Source: Hyphomonas sp. (GTDB lineage: Bacteria > Pseudomonadota > Alphaproteobacteria > Caulobacterales > Hyphomonadaceae). From it: a stretch of 46,397 nucleotides of DNA. This document shows positions 7,897-17,551 of this stretch, in pieces (within the stretch, counting starts at the first letter, position 1; every line of letters begins with the position of its first letter). The position numbers and the translations under genes were made by a program. Where the stretch lies: the NCBI GenBank assembly GCA_016124495.1, contig WGNP01000010.1, positions 1 through 46,397 on the forward strand, read 5' to 3'. The notes beneath the pieces were generated by a model. That model was given only the letters and a program-made list of their open reading frames with translations. It had not been told where the DNA came from and made no database searches.

Positions 7897-10173
7897 TCAG
7901 CTCCACATCATGCTTTCGGTTGAAAGGAAATCTGCGTCTTCCCAAAGTAGGCCGGTTTCGGGCGTATAGAGGTCCGGGTCCGTCAGCACACAGAATTGGT
8001 CGCCACGTAGGCTAGGGTTGCCAAAGCTCGCGCGGCCATTGGCAATTAGGCGCGCGCGGGCGCGCGGTGGCACCTGGACGATATAGGGCTGAAGGTCTCG
8101 CGCAAGTCCGCCGGACGAGATCCAATCCTTGCCGAGATCCTGAATAGCGCATGCGGAGCGTTCGTCTCGGGGAATAATCACCGAAGCCATCCCGTCTTCG
8201 ATCATACGGAATTTCTCGGCTGCCGTTCGGTACGCGAAATGCACGCCTGTCCTGTCCATCGCCTGAAGCAGTCCGAGTATTCCGTCTCGGTCCAAACCCT
8301 CAGGGCCGACGCGCCAGTAAACCTCACCGAAATAATCCTCCATCGCGCTGGGTGCAAAGAGGTCCGGGTGTTTGCCCAGTATGCGAGACAGGTCACCTGT
8401 CAGGTTTCGAATCTCCGCCGGTGCTGGAAAATCGGTCGCCTCGAAGACCGTCACTATACTGTCTTCGGCGAGCCGCTTGCCTTCCCGATTGCAGCGCCCC
8501 GCTGCCTGCGCAATCTGGTCCAGGCCTGCCGCAGCGCGCCAGACACGCGGAAAATCGAGATCGACGCCCGCTTCAACAAGCGAAGTCGCGATGACGCGGC
8601 AGGGCTCGTTGCCCAGCAATCGTCCGCGCACATCGGCGAGAACGGATTTTCGGTCTAATCCGCATTGGCGCGTCGAGAGGTGTACAAGGCTTTCCAATCC
8701 CGCTGATCGTGCCTCGCGGTATATCGCCAGAGCATGCCTGCGTGAGTTGACGATAATCAGGCCCTGCTTGTGATTGCGAAGCTCCGTGATCAGATCATCG
8801 TTCGTGCGGGGCCCAGCAAACAAAAGAGTGACCCGCCGAAGCGCGCGCGCTAGTCCGGCTGGATCGGGCGCGAGTTCGCGGCCCTCAAGTTCAAGTCCCA
8901 ATCGTGCCTGCCGCTCCGACGTGGGCCATGCGAAATTTCTGACGTCAAGTGCAGGTTGGGTCGCCGTGCACAGGATCACGGTGCACCCATAGTTGCGCGC
9001 GAGCTCGTCGATCGCTCGCATGCAAGCGGCGAGCAGATGGCGTGGAAGCGTTTGCGCCTCATCTAGAACGATCACACTCTGCGCGATGTTGTGCAACTTC
9101 TGGCACTTCGAAGGCTTGGCGGCGAACAAGCTCTCGAAAAGCTGAACATTTGTGGTGACGATAATTGGCGCGGCCCAATCTTGCATCGCATGACGGACGC
9201 GGCGGTTGTTTTCGTTCTCATCAGCCGATTGGGCAGCATCGTTTTCGACGGCCGAATGGTGCTCAAGAACGCATGCCTCGCCGAGAATGTCGCGATAGAT
9301 TGCAGCGGTCTGATCGATGATCGCCGTAAACGGTGCAACATAGATGATCCTGCGCAAACGATGCGCGCGCGCATGCTCGAGCGCGAAGCCCAGTGACGCT
9401 AGCGTTTTGCCGCCTCCCGTGGGCACTGTGAACGTGAAGAGGCCTGGCTTGCGTTTTGCTTGCGAACGGGTGTGTTTGAGGATCGTGGCTCTAAGCGCGT
9501 TGACCGGGGAGTCAGTCTTGAAGTTTGCAATCCGTGCATCAAACGCACTTATGGCGTCGTCGAGGATTTCCTGCAGCTGCGGCCAGCTTCGGTCGGCCGC
9601 CCGGCTGCCGCTCCTGACGCAAAAGGCCTCGGCATCCTTCCGGTCCGCGTCCACCAGACACGAAAAAAGCATCCGGCCGAGAAAGGCGAGTCGGAAAGGC
9701 AGGGCAGCAGCGTCCGGTAACGGATTCATCGACGGCGTCACGTTGCCGAGATCTGGGCATATCTCTGATTGCCACACTGGGTCGAGATCGCTGGGGTCGA
9801 ATCGGCTCAGTCTATCTTCCAGGGACGAGCCGGCGCCTATCTCACCTGTCCGGTCTGGTAGTCCGGCATGATGCCCGGCGATTGCGTGGGCAATAAGTTG
9901 GCGGAAGACCAATGTACCCGGGGACGCATTGTTCCACGCCCACCACGCCCCTGCCGAGCTATGCTCGACTTGTTCTGGCGACCCCGCGAGACGACGCTGA
10001 AAGGCCGCGGTATACTTGCCGAGATCATGCAACAATCCGGATTGGAATGCAGCATGTTCAATACCTAACGGCCTGCCATACGATCCCGCGAGCGTTGCTG
10101 TCCCGGCAAGATGTTGGTCAAGCAATTGCCAATTGCTCTTAGTTGAGTCGTCAGTCGTGCGAGCGTAGTACAT
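7897..10173 (-). CDS. cas3: CRISPR-associated helicase-nuclease Cas3 (type I-C)
   Basis: This 758-residue effector nuclease is recruited to the Cascade R-loop, where it nicks and then degrades the target DNA while unwinding it. The N-terminal HD nuclease has His49-Asp50 and Lys53 in LLHDLGKY, plus His71 and the GHH pair at 100-102. The superfamily 2 helicase has Walker A PTGGGKT at 251-257 and the DEAQ box at 371-374 (VIVLDEAQTLP), followed by the AGVDLDFPRVWR and QAAGRCNREG motifs. It is the first gene of the cas operon, and all motifs checked are intact. Confidence 0.97.
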   Translation of the reverse strand: MYYARTTDDSTKSNWQLLDQHLAGTATLAGSYGRPLGIEHAAFQSGLLHDLGKYTAAFQRRLAGSPEQVEHSSAGAWWAWNNASPGTLVFRQLIAHAIAGHHAGLPDRTGEIGAGSSLEDRLSRFDPSDLDPVWQSEICPDLGNVTPSMNPLPDAAALPFRLAFLGRMLFSCLVDADRKDAEAFCVRSGSRAADRSWPQLQEILDDAISAFDARIANFKTDSPVNALRATILKHTRSQAKRKPGLFTFTVPTGGGKTLASLGFALEHARAHRLRRIIYVAPFTAIIDQTAAIYRDILGEACVLEHHSAVENDAAQSADENENNRRVRHAMQDWAAPIIVTTNVQLFESLFAAKPSKCQKLHNIAQSVIVLDEAQTLPRHLLAACMRAIDELARNYGCTVILCTATQPALDVRNFAWPTSERQARLGLELEGRELAPDPAGLARALRRVTLLFAGPRTNDDLITELRNHKQGLIIVNSRRHALAIYREARSAGLESLVHLSTRQCGLDRKSVLADVRGRLLGNEPCRVIATSLVEAGVDLDFPRVWRAAAGLDQIAQAAGRCNREGKRLAEDSIVTVFEATDFPAPAEIRNLTGDLSRILGKHPDLFAPSAMEDYFGEVYWRVGPEGLDRDGILGLLQAMDRTGVHFAYRTAAEKFRMIEDGMASVIIPRDERSACAIQDLGKDWISSGGLARDLQPYIVQVPPRARARLIANGRASFGNPSLRGDQFCVLTDPDLYTPETGLLWEDADFLSTESMMWS

Positions 10174-10329
10174 TCCGATCCTCGGCGTTCCGTTACTGGT
10201 TGCCGATTCTCCGTGTCCCGCAAGCTAATGTAGAAAGTTGGGGTCAGTCCTCATCAATAGCGTTGCCCGACGAAGCGGTGCTTAACCTGAAAGGTCAGTC
10301 CGTCGTAGTCAAAAACGTACAAGGAAAAG
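10174..10329 (-). promoter_or_regulatory. Upstream region of the cas operon
   Basis: This 156-bp gap between the trbI stop and the cas3 start is the only sizeable non-coding space between the conjugation and cas operons. The cas promoter is most likely here, though read-through from trb is possible because I see no hairpin terminator after trbI. The best minus-strand -35/-10 candidates are poor matches, such as TTGATG with TACATT 19 bp on, so no exact promoter is claimed. Confidence 0.4.
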
Positions 10330-11442
10330 CTAGCCGTCGTACGGTAACACCGTAAGGTCCGACGTTACAAGCACCCTAACCGGGGCGCCAGGGCGCACGC
10401 GCAGGGTAGGGCGGATGGTCAGTTCGCGGTCGACAATGCGGCCGCCGGTGCGGGCGGCTTCCTGGGCGGCAGCGTCGCCGAGGCTGCGGGTGAACCCCTG
10501 ATCGTCATCGCTTTCGGCTTCGTTGGCGACGATGCTGAGTACGGCCGAGAGCGCGATTGCCCCGCCGAGACGGCCAAGATGATTGTCGGTTTTGTCCGAG
10601 ATGCCAGAAGCGCCGCTCGGGTCGGTCGCCGCCATTCCGCCGAGGTCCAGAGACCAGCCGTTCGGCATGATGATCCGGTCCCAGCCGAGAAACACGCGCG
10701 TGTCGCCGTAGAGAACTTCGCTCTCATAGGTGCCGATGAGACGCGCGCCCTGCGGGATCAGGAGATGATCGCCCGTGACACTGTCATAGACCGGCGCCGT
10801 GACCTGCGCGATGACCTTGCCCGGCAGGTCAGAATTGACCGCGGTGACCAGCGCGGCCGGGATCACTGTTCCGGCCTGCAGCTCATAGGGCGAGGCGGGC
10901 GGGCGATAGGCGCCCGGGGCTTCGTCCTTGATTGTGATCTGGTGGGTGAGGGGCCTCGCCGTTTGCGGTCGTTGTTCGAAGAAGAGCGGGGCCGGTGCAA
11001 CAGTGCGCTCTGCTGGGGGCTCAGATCGATAGGTGTCCTGGTAGCCGGTGTCTTCCGGCATGTCTGACCAGCCACTGTCTTCAGGAAGGTAGAGATCGTC
11101 TTCCAGGCCGAACCCTTCCGGCGGGCCGGCATCGCCCCAGAGCATGTCGCGCGGTTCGTTCGGGTCGCGGGCTGGCAGCGCCAGCGTCTTGGAATAGTCC
11201 GCCGGCCTCGATGTCAGCGCTTCCGGCAAGTTGCTGGTGGCCACGGCGCGCGGTTCAGACGCTGCAGGCCCGGCATTGGCGGTCCGATCCGAGAGGCCTG
11301 TGAGCACAGCAAAGACCACGATGCTGCCGAACACGCCGGCGCCGGTCATCAGCACACGGCGCGAGAGGCGTTTTGGCGAGGGCGGATGGGCGCGGATGTC
11401 GACGGGGTTTGCGGGCTGGGGCGAGGGCGCTGCGTTTGTCAT
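10330..11442 (-). CDS. trbI: Conjugal transfer protein TrbI (VirB10-like)
   Basis: A 370-residue protein that links inner and outer membranes in the type IV secretion core. A short cytoplasmic Pro-rich tail is followed by one membrane helix at about residues 29-48 (VLMTGAGVFGSIVVFAVL), then an Ala/Pro-rich periplasmic linker. The C-terminal VirB10 domain contains AGTVIPAALVTAVNSDLPG and QGARLIGTYES, both family hallmarks. It is the last gene of the transfer operon and its start overlaps trbG by 4 bp. Length is slightly under many TrbI proteins (about 380-460) but the domain is complete. Confidence 0.95.
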   Translation of the reverse strand: MTNAAPSPQPANPVDIRAHPPSPKRLSRRVLMTGAGVFGSIVVFAVLTGLSDRTANAGPAASEPRAVATSNLPEALTSRPADYSKTLALPARDPNEPRDMLWGDAGPPEGFGLEDDLYLPEDSGWSDMPEDTGYQDTYRSEPPAERTVAPAPLFFEQRPQTARPLTHQITIKDEAPGAYRPPASPYELQAGTVIPAALVTAVNSDLPGKVIAQVTAPVYDSVTGDHLLIPQGARLIGTYESEVLYGDTRVFLGWDRIIMPNGWSLDLGGMAATDPSGASGISDKTDNHLGRLGGAIALSAVLSIVANEAESDDDQGFTRSLGDAAAQEAARTGGRIVDRELTIRPTLRVRPGAPVRVLVTSDLTVLPYDG

Positions 11443-12413
11443 GGGCGAGCCGCCTCCTTCCGGTCGATGCGCACGGTGATGGGCTTCTTCTGGCCAAGGC
11501 GCAGCTCGGCCCGGTCAAACAGGCGGTCGACCACATAGGTCTGGCCTTCGGCCCGGTAATTGACGAGTTCAAGACCTTCTCCCGTCCGCACGAACAGCGG
11601 CGGCATGTCAGCGGCCGCAACGTTCGAACTGAACGCAATCCAGGTCTTCTTGCCATCATCCCAGACGCTAACCGGCGTCCAGACGGGCGCCTTTCGCCAG
11701 GGCGGCGTGATGTCATAGCCATAGTTCAGGACCGGGGGCGGCGGAGGGGGTGGCGGAGGCGGCGCTTCCGGGACCGGGGGCTTCGGATAGGACCAGGCGA
11801 CCTGCGCCGTGTAGGTGTCGCCGGCGACCGAGACTGCTTCGATCAGGTAGGCCCGCCGGTCCGTCGCGAGTACGATATTGGTCTTGAGTTTTGCGGCGAG
11901 CGGTTTGACGATGATCAGTGTGCGGCTGGTCTCGCCCGCACCCGTCAGCGTCTGCGACACCATCCAGCGTGTGGTATCGCCGGCCGCAATGTCCAGCACC
12001 GTCTCACCGGGCTCAAGCAGGATCGTTGAGATATAGGATGGCGCCGTCTGGAGCTCGTAGATTGCGCCCGGCGCATAGGCGTAGACGAGCGCCGCGTCCT
12101 CATAGACCGCGTTCGCAGCGCCCTGGCGCGCGGCCTTGTTGACCTCGGCGAGGGATTGCGGCGGCGCGCTGACACGTTCCGGCTTCATCGGCGCTGGCTC
12201 CGGTGTCAGGGGCGCTTCAGGTAGGGGGTCTGGCGTCTGTTCGGTTTGGAGCGCGGGTTCGATCTCTGCGATCGACTCGGCTGTGGGCTCGGCCTGGAGC
12301 AGGATTTCTGCGACGGGGGCTGTTTCAATGAGGCCTGTTGGCGCTTGTGTTTGCGGCGTGGCGCAGGCGGCAAGACCCAGAAAGGCAGTTGCAATGAGGA
12401 CGGCGCGGGTCAT
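11439..12413 (-). CDS. trbG: Conjugal transfer lipoprotein TrbG (VirB9-like)
   Basis: A 324-residue outer-membrane-ring component of the mating apparatus. The N-terminus is a lipoprotein signal with lipobox LAAC (Cys17). An Ala/Pro/Glu-rich stretch follows, then the VirB9 beta domain with GAIYELQTAPSYIS and the repeated beta strands. A run of ten prolines at about residue 227 separates the two halves. The C-terminal part has KTWIAFSSNVAAADMPPLFV, which matches the VirB9/TrbG/CagX family. It overlaps both neighbours by 4 bp. Confidence 0.94.
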   Translation of the reverse strand: MTRAVLIATAFLGLAACATPQTQAPTGLIETAPVAEILLQAEPTAESIAEIEPALQTEQTPDPLPEAPLTPEPAPMKPERVSAPPQSLAEVNKAARQGAANAVYEDAALVYAYAPGAIYELQTAPSYISTILLEPGETVLDIAAGDTTRWMVSQTLTGAGETSRTLIIVKPLAAKLKTNIVLATDRRAYLIEAVSVAGDTYTAQVAWSYPKPPVPEAPPPPPPPPPPVLNYGYDITPPWRKAPVWTPVSVWDDGKKTWIAFSSNVAAADMPPLFVRTGEGLELVNYRAEGQTYVVDRLFDRAELRLGQKKPITVRIDRKEAARP

Positions 12414-13090
12414 TGGTCACGGCTCCAGCTGAACTCGGTGATGAAGAGGCCGAGCGGGTTCTTTGAGATCTCGTCGGCGCTGCGGGGCGGGGCATGGGTG
12501 ACGGTGAACAGGCCCGTATAATTGGCCCGCTCGGTTCGGCTGAGACTGCTCGTCTCCTCGCTCCAGCTGACCTGCCAGGATTTGTCTGAACGCTGCACGA
12601 TCGAGCGGACATGTACCGTGCGCCCGGCAAGGCCGGTATTGGCAAACGGATCATCCTGGCGGGCAATCTCGCTGAGCTTGGCGGCCGCCTGCGGCGTCAG
12701 GAACTGATAGGCCGCAAGCCAGTTCTCGCGCAGCACGATCTGGTCGGTCGGCAGCGCGCGCACGTTCCTGACAAACTCGCCGATGAAATACGCCGTCTGG
12801 GCCGTGCCGGGTGTCCAGGCGCCGTCGGCGACGCGCACCGACAGGACCTGGCCTTCCGGCGCGACTTCCACGACATGCACGAACGTGCGCTTCTGGAGCG
12901 CCACGAGCGTCAGTGACGCGGCGAGCGCTGCCGACAGGCCGAACGCTGCGAACGCCATCAGCCGCCAGCTGCGCGCTGACAATACGGCGGACCCCATCCG
13001 CGCATCCCATTCGGCCTGCGCGCGCCGGTAAGGTGTTTCGGCCGGGGGCGGGGCATAGGACCTCGCCGGAGCCCTAAACGGAAAACTCAT
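12410..13090 (-). CDS. trbF: Conjugal transfer protein TrbF (VirB8-like)
   Basis: This 226-residue inner-membrane assembly factor nucleates the secretion channel. A short cytoplasmic tail (PYRRAQAEWDARMGSAVLSAR, residues 20-40) precedes one membrane helix at about 44-66. The periplasmic NTF2-like VirB8 domain has FVRNVRALPTDQIVLRENWLAAYQFL and WQVSWSEE. It is translationally coupled to trbL upstream and trbG downstream by ATGA overlaps. Length and domain order are normal. Confidence 0.94.
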   Translation of the reverse strand: MSFPFRAPARSYAPPPAETPYRRAQAEWDARMGSAVLSARSWRLMAFAAFGLSAALAASLTLVALQKRTFVHVVEVAPEGQVLSVRVADGAWTPGTAQTAYFIGEFVRNVRALPTDQIVLRENWLAAYQFLTPQAAAKLSEIARQDDPFANTGLAGRTVHVRSIVQRSDKSWQVSWSEETSSLSRTERANYTGLFTVTHAPPRSADEISKNPLGLFITEFSWSRDQ

Positions 13091-14064
13091 CGTCTGCCTC
13101 CTCGCCCGCGTGGGGGCTCAATCCTGCTATGATCAATCGGTGTGGCGGGCGCGCGCGGCGAAGGCGCTGCCGCGCTGCGCGTGGACGCGCGGCCGCCGCC
13201 GCTCATGACGAGCCGTGTGGTGACGGCTGCGCCGGCCGCCGTGGCCGCAGCGCCCTGGCCGGCGCGCACCGTGTCGGCGCCCGACAGATGTGGCTGGCCT
13301 GAGACGACTTCGCTTGCCAGCTGCGGCCCGAACCAGGCGAGCATCAACAGCGTCAGGCCAAAGAGGAGAATGTTGAGCGCGCCGCCGGCGTCCAGCACGA
13401 ACACGGCTGGCAGCCGGTCCACGAACGAGATCGAGACGGATGCAATAAGCGCCAGCACGAAGAGGCGCATCGCGCTGCCCACCACCCAGCCGAGCGGGCG
13501 CTCGGCGACCCAGGCCGTTCCGGAAAACACGCCCCAGGGAAGGGCGACGAACGCCGCAAGGCTGCCGAGCTTGAACGCGATCAGCGCCGAGAAGATCTGC
13601 AGCGCGAGGATGAAGAACCCGAACATGATGACGAAGGCGGCGATGAGGATCGTCACCAGCGGCACAAAGTCCGTGAGAATGTTCATGCCGCGGCCAAGCT
13701 CTGCCGTGCGCCCGAAGAGCTCCGTGCCAATCCCTGCAATCCGCCCGGGATTGTGCAGGTCAGGCAGGGACAGATCGCTGCCGCCCGCACGCAGGCCCAG
13801 CATCGCGCCCGACTGGTTGATCGCGGACGCAAGATCGTTCCAGTTGTTGATCAGGAACGCAAAGAAGCCGACGAACAGGACCTTGCGGAAGAACGGCGCC
13901 ATCGGCGCCTCGGCCGCCAGCGCCCATTGCGCGCCCGCCAGCGTCACAGAAATCACGATCAGCGCGTTCAGCACATAGGCGACATCGCCTTCAATCAATC
14001 CGAACCCGGAATCGATCACCAGGATGAACTGGTCGAGGAAGCTGTTGATCGTTGAAGGATCCAT
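13087..14064 (-). CDS. trbL: Conjugal transfer protein TrbL (VirB6-like)
   Basis: A 325-residue polytopic inner-membrane protein of the channel. The frame is open upstream, but MDPSTINSFLDQF at 14064 is chosen because GGGGAG lies just before it and the earlier residues are arginine-rich and unlike the family. Several hydrophobic helices lie between residues 20 and 235, including NALIVISVTLAGAQWAL and TILIAAFVIMFGFFILALQIF. The C-terminal tail is Ala/Gly/Arg-rich and probably cytoplasmic. It is 16 bp after trbJ and overlaps trbF. Confidence 0.93.
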   Translation of the reverse strand: MDPSTINSFLDQFILVIDSGFGLIEGDVAYVLNALIVISVTLAGAQWALAAEAPMAPFFRKVLFVGFFAFLINNWNDLASAINQSGAMLGLRAGGSDLSLPDLHNPGRIAGIGTELFGRTAELGRGMNILTDFVPLVTILIAAFVIMFGFFILALQIFSALIAFKLGSLAAFVALPWGVFSGTAWVAERPLGWVVGSAMRLFVLALIASVSISFVDRLPAVFVLDAGGALNILLFGLTLLMLAWFGPQLASEVVSGQPHLSGADTVRAGQGAAATAAGAAVTTRLVMSGGGRASTRSAAAPSPRAPATPIDHSRIEPPRGRGGRR

Positions 14065-14080
14065 GGCGCGCTCTCTCCCC

Positions 14081-14803
14081 TCAGAAGACCGAGCGGGCGG
14101 AATCAGAGGGCGCGGGCAGGTCCGCCGGGAACGCGCGGCGCTGGATTTCTTCGGCGCGCTCTTCCCGGGCAAGGCGCTCCATCCGCTCGGTCTGCAGCGC
14201 GCGGCCCTGCAGCACGAGCAGCGAATGGATCTCGGCAAGCTGAGCGGCGCTCAAGGCCTGCAGCTGGTTGCCGGCCTGGATCGCGCCGGTCTGGCCTTCA
14301 GCGCCCTGGCTTGCGCTGAGCGCCGATTGAAGGCGCGTGCCTGTATCGTCGATGGACTTCGCGGCGCGCGCCTCGGCCGCCATCGCGCGGGCAAGGCTCG
14401 CGCGGCTCGCCGCCCGCCAGCGCTGCGACTGGGCGAGCACGCTCTCAAGGTCATAGGCTTCCCAAGTCTCCGGGTAGAGCGCTTCGATGTCCCCGCCGAT
14501 CCGGCCGATATCGAAGGCAAGCGCTTCGGCCTGCGTGAACAAGTCTCTTGCGCTGCGTATCGACTGAGTAAGCTCCGGGGACAAATCAAGCTGGCTCCGC
14601 TCCAGCATCCGGGCCTGCTGCTCGATCGCGGCAATTTGATGCCGGATCTGTTCCAGCGCCCGGGCTGCTGACAGCACGCTTTGTGCATGCACGGCCGGAT
14701 CATAGACGGCGATCTGCGCAGCCGCAGGCGGGGGCGGTGTGATAGCTGCCAGAGGCAGGCCAGCCGCGATCATGGCTGCGAGGCGTGTACTGAGACGGCT
14801 CAT
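14081..14803 (-). CDS. trbJ: Conjugal transfer protein TrbJ (VirB5-like)
   Basis: This 240-residue periplasmic protein is expected at the pilus tip or base. A Sec signal peptide with an AAAQ cleavage region ends near residue 30 (PPPPAAAQIAVYD). The mature part is almost entirely helical with long heptad-like stretches, for example EQIRHQIAAIEQQARMLE, typical of the VirB5/TrbJ coiled coil. The family mark IEALYPETWEAYD is near residue 105. It overlaps trbE by 4 bp. Confidence 0.93.
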   Translation of the reverse strand: MSRLSTRLAAMIAAGLPLAAITPPPPAAAQIAVYDPAVHAQSVLSAARALEQIRHQIAAIEQQARMLERSQLDLSPELTQSIRSARDLFTQAEALAFDIGRIGGDIEALYPETWEAYDLESVLAQSQRWRAASRASLARAMAAEARAAKSIDDTGTRLQSALSASQGAEGQTGAIQAGNQLQALSAAQLAEIHSLLVLQGRALQTERMERLAREERAEEIQRRAFPADLPAPSDSARSVF

Positions 14804-17277
14804 GCGGCTTCGCCTTCTGTGGGTTGAGAGCTGGGCGTGGGGAAGGGGAGAATATCCGCGGCGTCGAACCGGCCGAGCGCGTCGGCCGCTGGCCCGAGAC
14901 CCTTCGCCTCCAGGAACCGGCGGGCAAACCGCGCGCTGCCCCCGCTTGCGGTGAGGCGGTCGATGAGGCGCTGGTCCTCCGGGCTGGCGGCGCCCGCAAA
15001 GGCGAGCGCAGCCGGGCCGAGCTCGAGGTCGATCATCCGGCTGCCCGCCCGGCTGGTGATGTAATAGTCGCGCTTCGGGGTGGCGCCCGCGATATGCTCG
15101 ATCTGGCGTTCATTGAGCCCGGCCGCGCGGTAGAAATCCTTCGTCTGCGGCTCGCGCGCCCGGTCATTGGCAAGGAAGATCCGCGTGGCGGCCGCCTCGT
15201 TCAGCGTCGCGGCCAGCGGCGAGGCCGCGACATCGGCGAGTTCCTGGCTTGCAAAGATCACCGCGACGTTCTTCTTGCGCAGCGACTTGAGCCAGTCCTG
15301 GATGCGCGCCGCGAAGTCCGTGTCCTTGAGATAGAGCCAGGCCTCATCCAGCACGATCAGTGTCGGGCGCCCGTCAAAGCGCGCCTCCAGCATGTGGAAG
15401 ATCACCGGCAGGACAGCCGCCGCCGCACGTTTGGACGCGAGCAGCGCTTCCATCTCGAACGCCGTCACCGCACCGGCGCCAAACGACGTCCGGTCGGCAT
15501 CGAGCAGACTGCCCAGCGGGCCGGCATGTGTCAGCGGCTCCAGCGCCGCGCGCAGGCCCTCGTCCTGGATCAGCGCCGTCAGCAGCGACAGCGTACGCTC
15601 GCGCGCCGGGCGCAGGCTGAGGAGATCGAGCGCCCGCCACAGCTCACGCCGGCGCTCCGGGGTGAGTTCTCCGCCGCCGGCCTCGACTTCGCCGCTCAGC
15701 CAGTCCTGTGCCCAGGTCCGCTCCGCCGGTTGATCAATGTTTCCGAGCGGCTGGAACGAAGGTGCGCTCGTCTCTGTCGCGCCCGGATCATGGAACACGC
15801 CGCCGAGGCCCAGCACCATCGCCCGGGACGAGCGACCCTTGTCGAACACGAAGGCCTGCGCGCCTGGATAGCGCAGCCATTGGGCGACCAGCATCGCGAG
15901 CAGCACTGACTTGCCGGACCCTGTCGGCCCCAGCACCAGCGTATGGCCAATATCCCCCTGATGCAGGCTCAGCCGGAACGGCGTTGCCCCGTCGCTCGCC
16001 GCCAGCATCAGCGGCGGCCCGCCAAGGTGCGGGCTCGTCTCAGGCCCGGCCCAGATGGCGCTGGCCGGAATGAGATGCGCAAGATTGCGCGTCAGGACCA
16101 GCGGGCGGCGCACATCGGCGTAAGCCTGTCCCGGCAGCGTGCCGAGCCAGGCTTCGACCGCATTGACGCCTTCGGCCTCGGTCACAAAGCCAAGACTGTC
16201 CGTCGTCTGACGGATGAGGCGCAGGGCAGCGTCTGCCGCCTCGCTGGTCTCCTCCGCAATCACGATGACAATCGTCGCATAACCGGCGGTGACCCCGTCC
16301 TGGCCGAGGCTCACGAGCGCGGCGTCTGCGTCGGCGGCCTGCAGGGCCGCGTCATTGTCGAGGAGCCCGGACTCTTCCCGGAACAGCGCTTCACGAATGA
16401 GCGACATGATGCCCTTGCGCTTGGCAAACCATTTGCGCCGGACGTTCGTGATCTCGCGGCGCGCCGCTTCGGGCCCGAGCGGCAGGAACCGTGTCACCCA
16501 GCGATAGGAGACCGGGAGCCGGTTCAGTGCGTCGAGCAGGCCGGGCTCGGTTGAGGATACAAAACTGCGCACCGACAGGAGCCGCAGGTGCTTGCCGCCG
16601 AGTTTGGGCGAGAGGCCGCCGGTGAGGCTTGCATCTGTCAGGAGCCCGTCGAGATGGAAGGGTTCTTCGGGCAAGCGCAGGCGGCGCAGCGCCCGGTCGG
16701 AGACACAGTCATGCAGGTAGCCGAGCAGGTCTTCGTCGCCGAGCCAGTCTGCCTCCGGGAGCAGCGGCTCGATCAGCGACAGGAATGCGTCGCTCTCCGT
16801 TATGAACCGCGCGAGCACCGCAGAATAATCCGTGGACGCAGCTTTCTCGCCGCCTTCGAACAGGAGGGCTTCAAGCCAGCGCGCCCGCTCCGGCGGCGGC
16901 AGGAAGGTCACGCTCAGGAAATAATCCGTCTCGAACCGCGCGCCCGCTGCTTCAAACAGCATCCGGCGCTCTTCCTCGATCAGCCAGGCAAGGCCCTGAT
17001 TGAAATTGCTCTCCGGATAGCCGGGGGAGGGGCGCCGGCGCGCCTCGACATGCAGGCACCAGCCGGGGCCGAGACGGCGCAGCGCATTGCTGAGCCGCTC
17101 AGACTGGCCGATGAGTTCGGCCGGCGTGGCGGCGTCAAGGTCCGGCCCCCGAAATCTCAGGCAGCGCTGGAAGCTGCCATCCTTGTTGAGGACGATGCCC
17201 GGCGCGATCAGCGCGGCCCAGGTCAGGTAATCGGTGAGCTTCGCGCGGCGGCGGCTATAGAAGCGAAGGTCGAACAT
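14800..17277 (-). CDS. trbE: Conjugal transfer ATPase TrbE (VirB4-like)
   Basis: This 825-residue ATPase energises pilus assembly and substrate transfer at the inner membrane. I place the start at MFDLRFYSRRRAKLTDYL (17277), the usual TrbE beginning, rather than at an earlier in-frame codon inside trbD. The N-terminal CagE/TrbE domain covers about residues 1-400. Walker A GPTGSGKS is near 449, the Walker B region LIVLDEAWLYLKD near 642, and FASQELADVAASPL follows. It is 5 bp from trbD and overlaps trbJ by 4 bp. Confidence 0.96.
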   Translation of the reverse strand: MFDLRFYSRRRAKLTDYLTWAALIAPGIVLNKDGSFQRCLRFRGPDLDAATPAELIGQSERLSNALRRLGPGWCLHVEARRRPSPGYPESNFNQGLAWLIEEERRMLFEAAGARFETDYFLSVTFLPPPERARWLEALLFEGGEKAASTDYSAVLARFITESDAFLSLIEPLLPEADWLGDEDLLGYLHDCVSDRALRRLRLPEEPFHLDGLLTDASLTGGLSPKLGGKHLRLLSVRSFVSSTEPGLLDALNRLPVSYRWVTRFLPLGPEAARREITNVRRKWFAKRKGIMSLIREALFREESGLLDNDAALQAADADAALVSLGQDGVTAGYATIVIVIAEETSEAADAALRLIRQTTDSLGFVTEAEGVNAVEAWLGTLPGQAYADVRRPLVLTRNLAHLIPASAIWAGPETSPHLGGPPLMLAASDGATPFRLSLHQGDIGHTLVLGPTGSGKSVLLAMLVAQWLRYPGAQAFVFDKGRSSRAMVLGLGGVFHDPGATETSAPSFQPLGNIDQPAERTWAQDWLSGEVEAGGGELTPERRRELWRALDLLSLRPARERTLSLLTALIQDEGLRAALEPLTHAGPLGSLLDADRTSFGAGAVTAFEMEALLASKRAAAAVLPVIFHMLEARFDGRPTLIVLDEAWLYLKDTDFAARIQDWLKSLRKKNVAVIFASQELADVAASPLAATLNEAAATRIFLANDRAREPQTKDFYRAAGLNERQIEHIAGATPKRDYYITSRAGSRMIDLELGPAALAFAGAASPEDQRLIDRLTASGGSARFARRFLEAKGLGPAADALGRFDAADILPFPTPSSQPTEGEAA

Positions 17278-17282
17278 GGGAC

Positions 17283-17546
17283 TCAGGCCTCCAGGTAGAG
17301 GGGCTTGGCGAGGTGGCGCGGCCAGGTCTCGAGGAACCAGGGATCGCGCGCCGCCGCCCAGGCGGCCGCGCCGTGAAGGGCGGTACAAAGCGGGATGCCG
17401 ATCAGCGGCTGCTGCAACCCGAGCGCAATCGCCGCGCCGAACGTCCCGTTGAGGATCGCAAACCCCCGCGGCACGCCGCCGATCAGGATCGGCCGCGTCA
17501 GCGAGGTATGCAGCGGCAGGACGTAACCCTCAGGCAGCTCGCTCAT
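17283..17546 (-). CDS. trbD: Conjugal transfer protein TrbD (VirB3-like)
   Basis: An 87-residue membrane protein of the mating channel that in other systems pairs with the VirB4 ATPase. It has the family opening GYVLPLHTSLTRPILIGGVPR and two closely spaced hydrophobic segments at about residues 28-45 and 48-66. It ends WPRHLAKPLYLEA, typical of TrbD. It lies 5 bp from both trbC and trbE, inside a tightly packed operon. Confidence 0.93.
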   Translation of the reverse strand: MSELPEGYVLPLHTSLTRPILIGGVPRGFAILNGTFGAAIALGLQQPLIGIPLCTALHGAAAWAAARDPWFLETWPRHLAKPLYLEA

Positions 17547-17551
17547 GGCCT